From the NCBI RefSeq assembly GCF_002251435.1, contig NZ_NPJI01000034.1, positions 1 through 64,000 of the forward strand: a stretch of DNA of 64,000 bases, written 5' to 3'. Below are positions 61,230-64,000 of this stretch, one piece after another. The stretch comes from Prevotella sp. P2-180. GTDB lineage: Bacteria > Bacteroidota > Bacteroidia > Bacteroidales > Bacteroidaceae. The notes beneath the pieces were generated by a model. It ran no database searches, was not told where the DNA came from, and saw only the letters and a program-made list of their open reading frames with translations. A program made the position numbers and the translations under genes. The number at the start of each line of letters is the position of its first letter. The first letter of the stretch is position 1.

Positions 61230-61266
61230 TGTCCTTATATATTATATATGATGTTTCTACTCGTGA

Positions 61267-62097
61267 TTAAATATCGCCTGTAATCTTTTTGCATTTCTGA
61301 AGATATTTCTCAGCAGTGGCTCGTTCGGCACTTTCTGGGAATTCGTTTATGAAGGCATAGCATTCGTCTTCAGCCTCACGATATCTGTCGATACGCTTTT
61401 CTTCCACGCTCTGCTGAGCCAACTCGTACTTGCTCTTCATGATGAGTACGGCGAAATCCTCGCGCATGCTAGTGAACGGATATGTTTTCAGCGTGTTTTC
61501 TGAAGTAACGATGCAAGCCTCGTAGTTAGAGCCGCCGTGAATGCAGTTGCCAAAATAATCTCCGAGGGTGTAATACAGCTTGGCTGAGAGATATTCCTTG
61601 AGAATGAGCTTGTCTTGCAACTCATAGAGTCGTTTCTGGGCACGCTCCTTGTACGACGATTCCGGGAAATAGTCCATAAACTCCTGATAGGCATTGATGG
61701 CTCCTACTGTGGCGGTCTGGTCGAGGCGTGGCTCGGGAGTGGACTGGTAGAGTGACTGCCCTATGTAGAAACATGCCTGTTCTGCAAATATTCCCTTGGG
61801 ATAAGAAGAGAAATACTTCTTGAATGTGGCTGAGGCACTCTCATAGTCACGGTCGCAGTATTGTGCCATGGCAAGCATGTAAAGACATTCCTGAGCCTTG
61901 TCGGTTCCTTTCTGGATGGTGACGAGCTCTTGAAGAAGGACAACGGCCTGATTGAACTTGCCGTTGGCGAAACACTCTTTTGCAAACTCGTACTTGTAAT
62001 TTATGTCGTTTGACTTATATACACGGTTAAACTCTGCTGCACAACTGCTCAGCAGAGTAGCGCATACAATTAATATGATAAATGCGTACTTTTTCAT
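61267..62097 (-). CDS. bamD: BamD-type outer-membrane assembly lipoprotein
   Basis: A 276-aa lipoprotein of the BAM complex. The frame is open to 62130, but the upstream part overlaps the promoter (-7 box at 62125-62118), so the ATG at 62097 is the start; it gives [14 protein letters not shown] and lipobox LLSSC. The mature protein is made of TPR-like repeats ([50 protein letters not shown]). First gene of the run to DUF4293. Confidence 0.9.
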   Translation of the reverse strand: MKKYAFIILIVCATLLSSCAAEFNRVYKSNDINYKYEFAKECFANGKFNQAVVLLQELVTIQKGTDKAQECLYMLAMAQYCDRDYESASATFKKYFSSYPKGIFAEQACFYIGQSLYQSTPEPRLDQTATVGAINAYQEFMDYFPESSYKERAQKRLYELQDKLILKEYLSAKLYYTLGDYFGNCIHGGSNYEACIVTSENTLKTYPFTSMREDFAVLIMKSKYELAQQSVEEKRIDRYREAEDECYAFINEFPESAERATAEKYLQKCKKITGDI

Positions 62098-62117
62098 GTT
62101 TTTGTCTTTTGTGTGTG

Positions 62118-62148
62118 CAAAAGTACTCATTTTCTATTATATTTCAAA
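62118..62148 (-). promoter_or_regulatory. Promoter of bamD
   Basis: Read on the minus strand: TTTG (62148-62145), 19 nt, TACTTTTG (62125-62118). Start near 62112, about 15 nt before the ATG. Confidence 0.82.
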
Positions 62149-62210
62149 GCAAAACATGTTTTTTTTGCAAAAAAATCGGCAAATATAACGTTTATTACGC
62201 CGAAAAAGTG

Positions 62211-62218
62211 TAATTTTG
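62211..62218 (+). promoter_or_regulatory. -7 box of uvrB
   Basis: TAATTTTG, five bases before the uvrB ATG. No TTTG lies at the expected -33 position. If used, transcription would begin at or next to the start codon. Confidence 0.5.
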
Positions 62219-62223
62219 CATTT

Positions 62224-64000
62224 ATGAGTAAATTTATACTGACTTCTAAGTATCATCCCACTGGTGATCAACCTGAGGCAATAAGACAGTTGGTCGAGGG
62301 GGTTGAAAGAGGTGACAAGGCACAGGTGCTGCTCGGTGTTACCGGTTCCGGGAAAACCTTTACCGTGGCTAATGTTATTGCAAAGGTTGAAAAACCCACC
62401 CTGGTCATCAGCCACAACAAGACATTGGCCGCCCAACTTTACGAGGAGATGAGAGGATTCTTCCCCCAGAATGCCGTGGAATATTATGTTAGCTACTATG
62501 ACTACTACCAGCCTGAGGCTTACTTGCCGGCAAGCGATACTTATATTGAGAAAGATCTTGCCATAAACGAGGAAATTGACCGTCTCAGACTTAGGGCGGT
62601 TTCATCGCTACTGTCTGGTAGGAGAGACGTGGTGGTTATTTCGTCGGTGAGCTGTATTTATGGTATGGGAAGCCCCATCGCTCTTTCCGAAAATGTCATT
62701 GAGATTCACTGCGGACAGACACTAGACAGAAACATGCTGTTGAGAAGACTCGTACAGGCTCTATATACAAGAAACGACATGGAGTTGGCCAGGGGTAACT
62801 TCAGGGTTAAGGGTGATGTGGTGGACATCGCTCCCGCTTATAGCGAGTCGATAGTGAGAATTTCTTTCTGGGACGACGAAATCGACGCCATCGAGGAACT
62901 CGACGCCATGACCATGACAAGATTGGCGAAGTTTGAGGAATACAGAATATTCCCGGCAAACTTGTTTATGACAACTCAAGAACAGACAAATATCGCCATC
63001 CGACACATACAAGACGACCTCGTGCAACAAATAGCATATTTCCAAGACCTTGGTGACAATATCAAGGCTGAACGTATTAAGGAGAGAGTGGAATATGACA
63101 TGGAGATGATAAAGGAACTGGGACACTGCTCGGGTATTGAGAATTATTCCAGATATTTCGACGGAAGACAAGCTGGTGAAAGACCTTATTGCCTGCTCGA
63201 CTTCTTCCCTGAGGATTTTCTTATGGTAATAGACGAAAGCCATGTCAGCGTGCCACAAATTAATGCCATGTATGGTGGCGACAGGGCAAGAAAGAGAAAC
63301 CTCGTGGAATACGGATTCAGACTGCCTGCTGCCTTCGACAACAGACCGCTGACTTTTGAGGAATTTAAAAGCATGACCAATCAGGTGATATATGTTTCGG
63401 CAACGCCTGCCGATTATGAACTCGCTGAGACAGAAGGGGTAGTGGTGGAACAGGTGATAAGACCTACAGGACTGCTTGACCCGGAAATTGATGTAAGAAA
63501 GAGCGAAAACCAAATAGACGACCTTACAGACGAAATCCTCACGAGGTCGAAAAGAGATGAACGTGTACTTGTTACCACACTCACAAAACGTATGGCAGAA
63601 GAACTGACAGAATACCTCATGGCACAAGGCATACAGACTGCATATATACATAGCGACGTAGCAACACTCGACCGTGTGAAAATATTGGAAGACCTCAGGG
63701 CTGGTGTATACAACGTGCTTGTGGGAGTGAACCTGCTGCGTGAGGGACTTGATCTGCCTGAGGTATCGCTTGTGGCCATACTCGATGCAGACAAAGAGGG
63801 CTTCCTTAGAAGCAAAAGAAGTCTGACGCAGACTGCTGGACGTGCCGCAAGAAACGTAAACGGAAAGGTGATCATGTATGCCGACACCATAACAAAAAGC
63901 ATGCAGGAAACTATTGACGAGACAAACCGCAGAAGAATTAAACAGCTTCATTTCAACGAAGTAAACCATATCGTGCCGAAACAGATAGAGAAAAACTCCA
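62224..64000 (+). CDS. uvrB: Excinuclease ABC subunit B, 3' partial
   Basis: Damage-verification helicase of nucleotide excision repair. 592 codons are visible and the frame runs off the right edge; the family is about 670 aa long. The start [20 protein letters not shown] is canonical. Walker A is GVTGSGKT (38-45), the beta-hairpin [15 protein letters not shown] follows, then the helicase motif DESHVSVPQ and [14 protein letters not shown] and QTAGRAARN. It is divergent from bamD. Confidence 0.97.
   Translation, partial: MSKFILTSKYHPTGDQPEAIRQLVEGVERGDKAQVLLGVTGSGKTFTVANVIAKVEKPTLVISHNKTLAAQLYEEMRGFFPQNAVEYYVSYYDYYQPEAYLPASDTYIEKDLAINEEIDRLRLRAVSSLLSGRRDVVVISSVSCIYGMGSPIALSENVIEIHCGQTLDRNMLLRRLVQALYTRNDMELARGNFRVKGDVVDIAPAYSESIVRISFWDDEIDAIEELDAMTMTRLAKFEEYRIFPANLFMTTQEQTNIAIRHIQDDLVQQIAYFQDLGDNIKAERIKERVEYDMEMIKELGHCSGIENYSRYFDGRQAGERPYCLLDFFPEDFLMVIDESHVSVPQINAMYGGDRARKRNLVEYGFRLPAAFDNRPLTFEEFKSMTNQVIYVSATPADYELAETEGVVVEQVIRPTGLLDPEIDVRKSENQIDDLTDEILTRSKRDERVLVTTLTKRMAEELTEYLMAQGIQTAYIHSDVATLDRVKILEDLRAGVYNVLVGVNLLREGLDLPEVSLVAILDADKEGFLRSKRSLTQTAGRAARNVNGKVIMYADTITKSMQETIDETNRRRIKQLHFNEVNHIVPKQIEKNS

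Noticed and set aside
62761..63969. 402-aa minus-strand frame at the right end
   Set aside because: Antisense to uvrB, whose conserved motifs run through the whole stretch.

Overview
The window looks like a chromosomal segment of a Bacteroidales bacterium, most likely from the Prevotellaceae. The evidence is the many promoters of the Bacteroidetes type (TTTG, 19-20 nt, TAnnTTTG), Bacteroidetes-restricted families (DUF4296, DUF3256, DUF4270, DUF4293, the lipoprotein TamL, the short Rpb6/omega protein, a 286-aa primary sigma factor) and intermediate GC content. The genus cannot be fixed by eye.

Layout. 1-2.3 kb: a DUF3987 ATPase (5' end outside the window) and a CHC2/Toprim primase, probably an old replication module of mobile origin. 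2.4-11 kb: a long same-strand run ileS, traR/dksA-like, lspA, a DUF4296 lipoprotein, a small protein, a nucleoside permease, rsmE and DUF3256. 11.0-11.16 kb: a promoter and terminator with no gene between them, a candidate small RNA. 11.2-27.5 kb: housekeeping genes (metallo-hydrolase, rsmG, panC-panD, a GT5 domain protein, DUF4270 lipoprotein, rpoD, a TrmH-type methyltransferase, tamL, a YycJ-type hydrolase, a DEAD-box helicase, then serC-serA-DUF1015-yigZ).

27,640-38,883: an 11.2-kb NBU2-like mobilizable element inserted in the 3' end of tRNA-Ser(CGA). It carries a Mef(En2)-type MFS efflux gene and an Lnu(AN2)-type lincosamide nucleotidyltransferase, a broken acetyltransferase, an NTF2-like gene, a MobV relaxase with a hairpin-rich oriT candidate, a primase, a RepA-like ATPase, a DUF3853 protein, an unknown coiled-coil protein, a DUF1016 nuclease broken by one stop codon, and a tyrosine integrase. 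Both att repeats, the displaced host terminator, paired putative integrase arm sites and putative replication iterons can be read in the sequence.

39-47 kb: an accessory stretch with short tandem and palindromic repeats, an EamA permease, a flavodoxin/ferredoxin protein, an Rpn-type nuclease with a repetitive AEGR tail, a GH106 alpha-L-rhamnosidase, a secreted alpha/beta hydrolase and a glycosidase fragment. 46.5-64 kb: housekeeping again, mostly on the minus strand: AlaX, a GH13 amylase, fabD, a response-regulator/histidine-kinase hybrid, the run glmS - long PurF-like protein - carA - carB (three glutamine amidotransferases in a row), a secreted EEP hydrolase, DUF4293, omega, bamD, and divergently uvrB, which runs off the right edge.

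The most notable points are the swapped class I signature (GIHH) in a type-2 IleRS, the candidate sRNA, the legible anatomy of the resistance element, the nested 12-bp/60-bp repeat in the Rpn gene, and an apparently leaderless uvrB.
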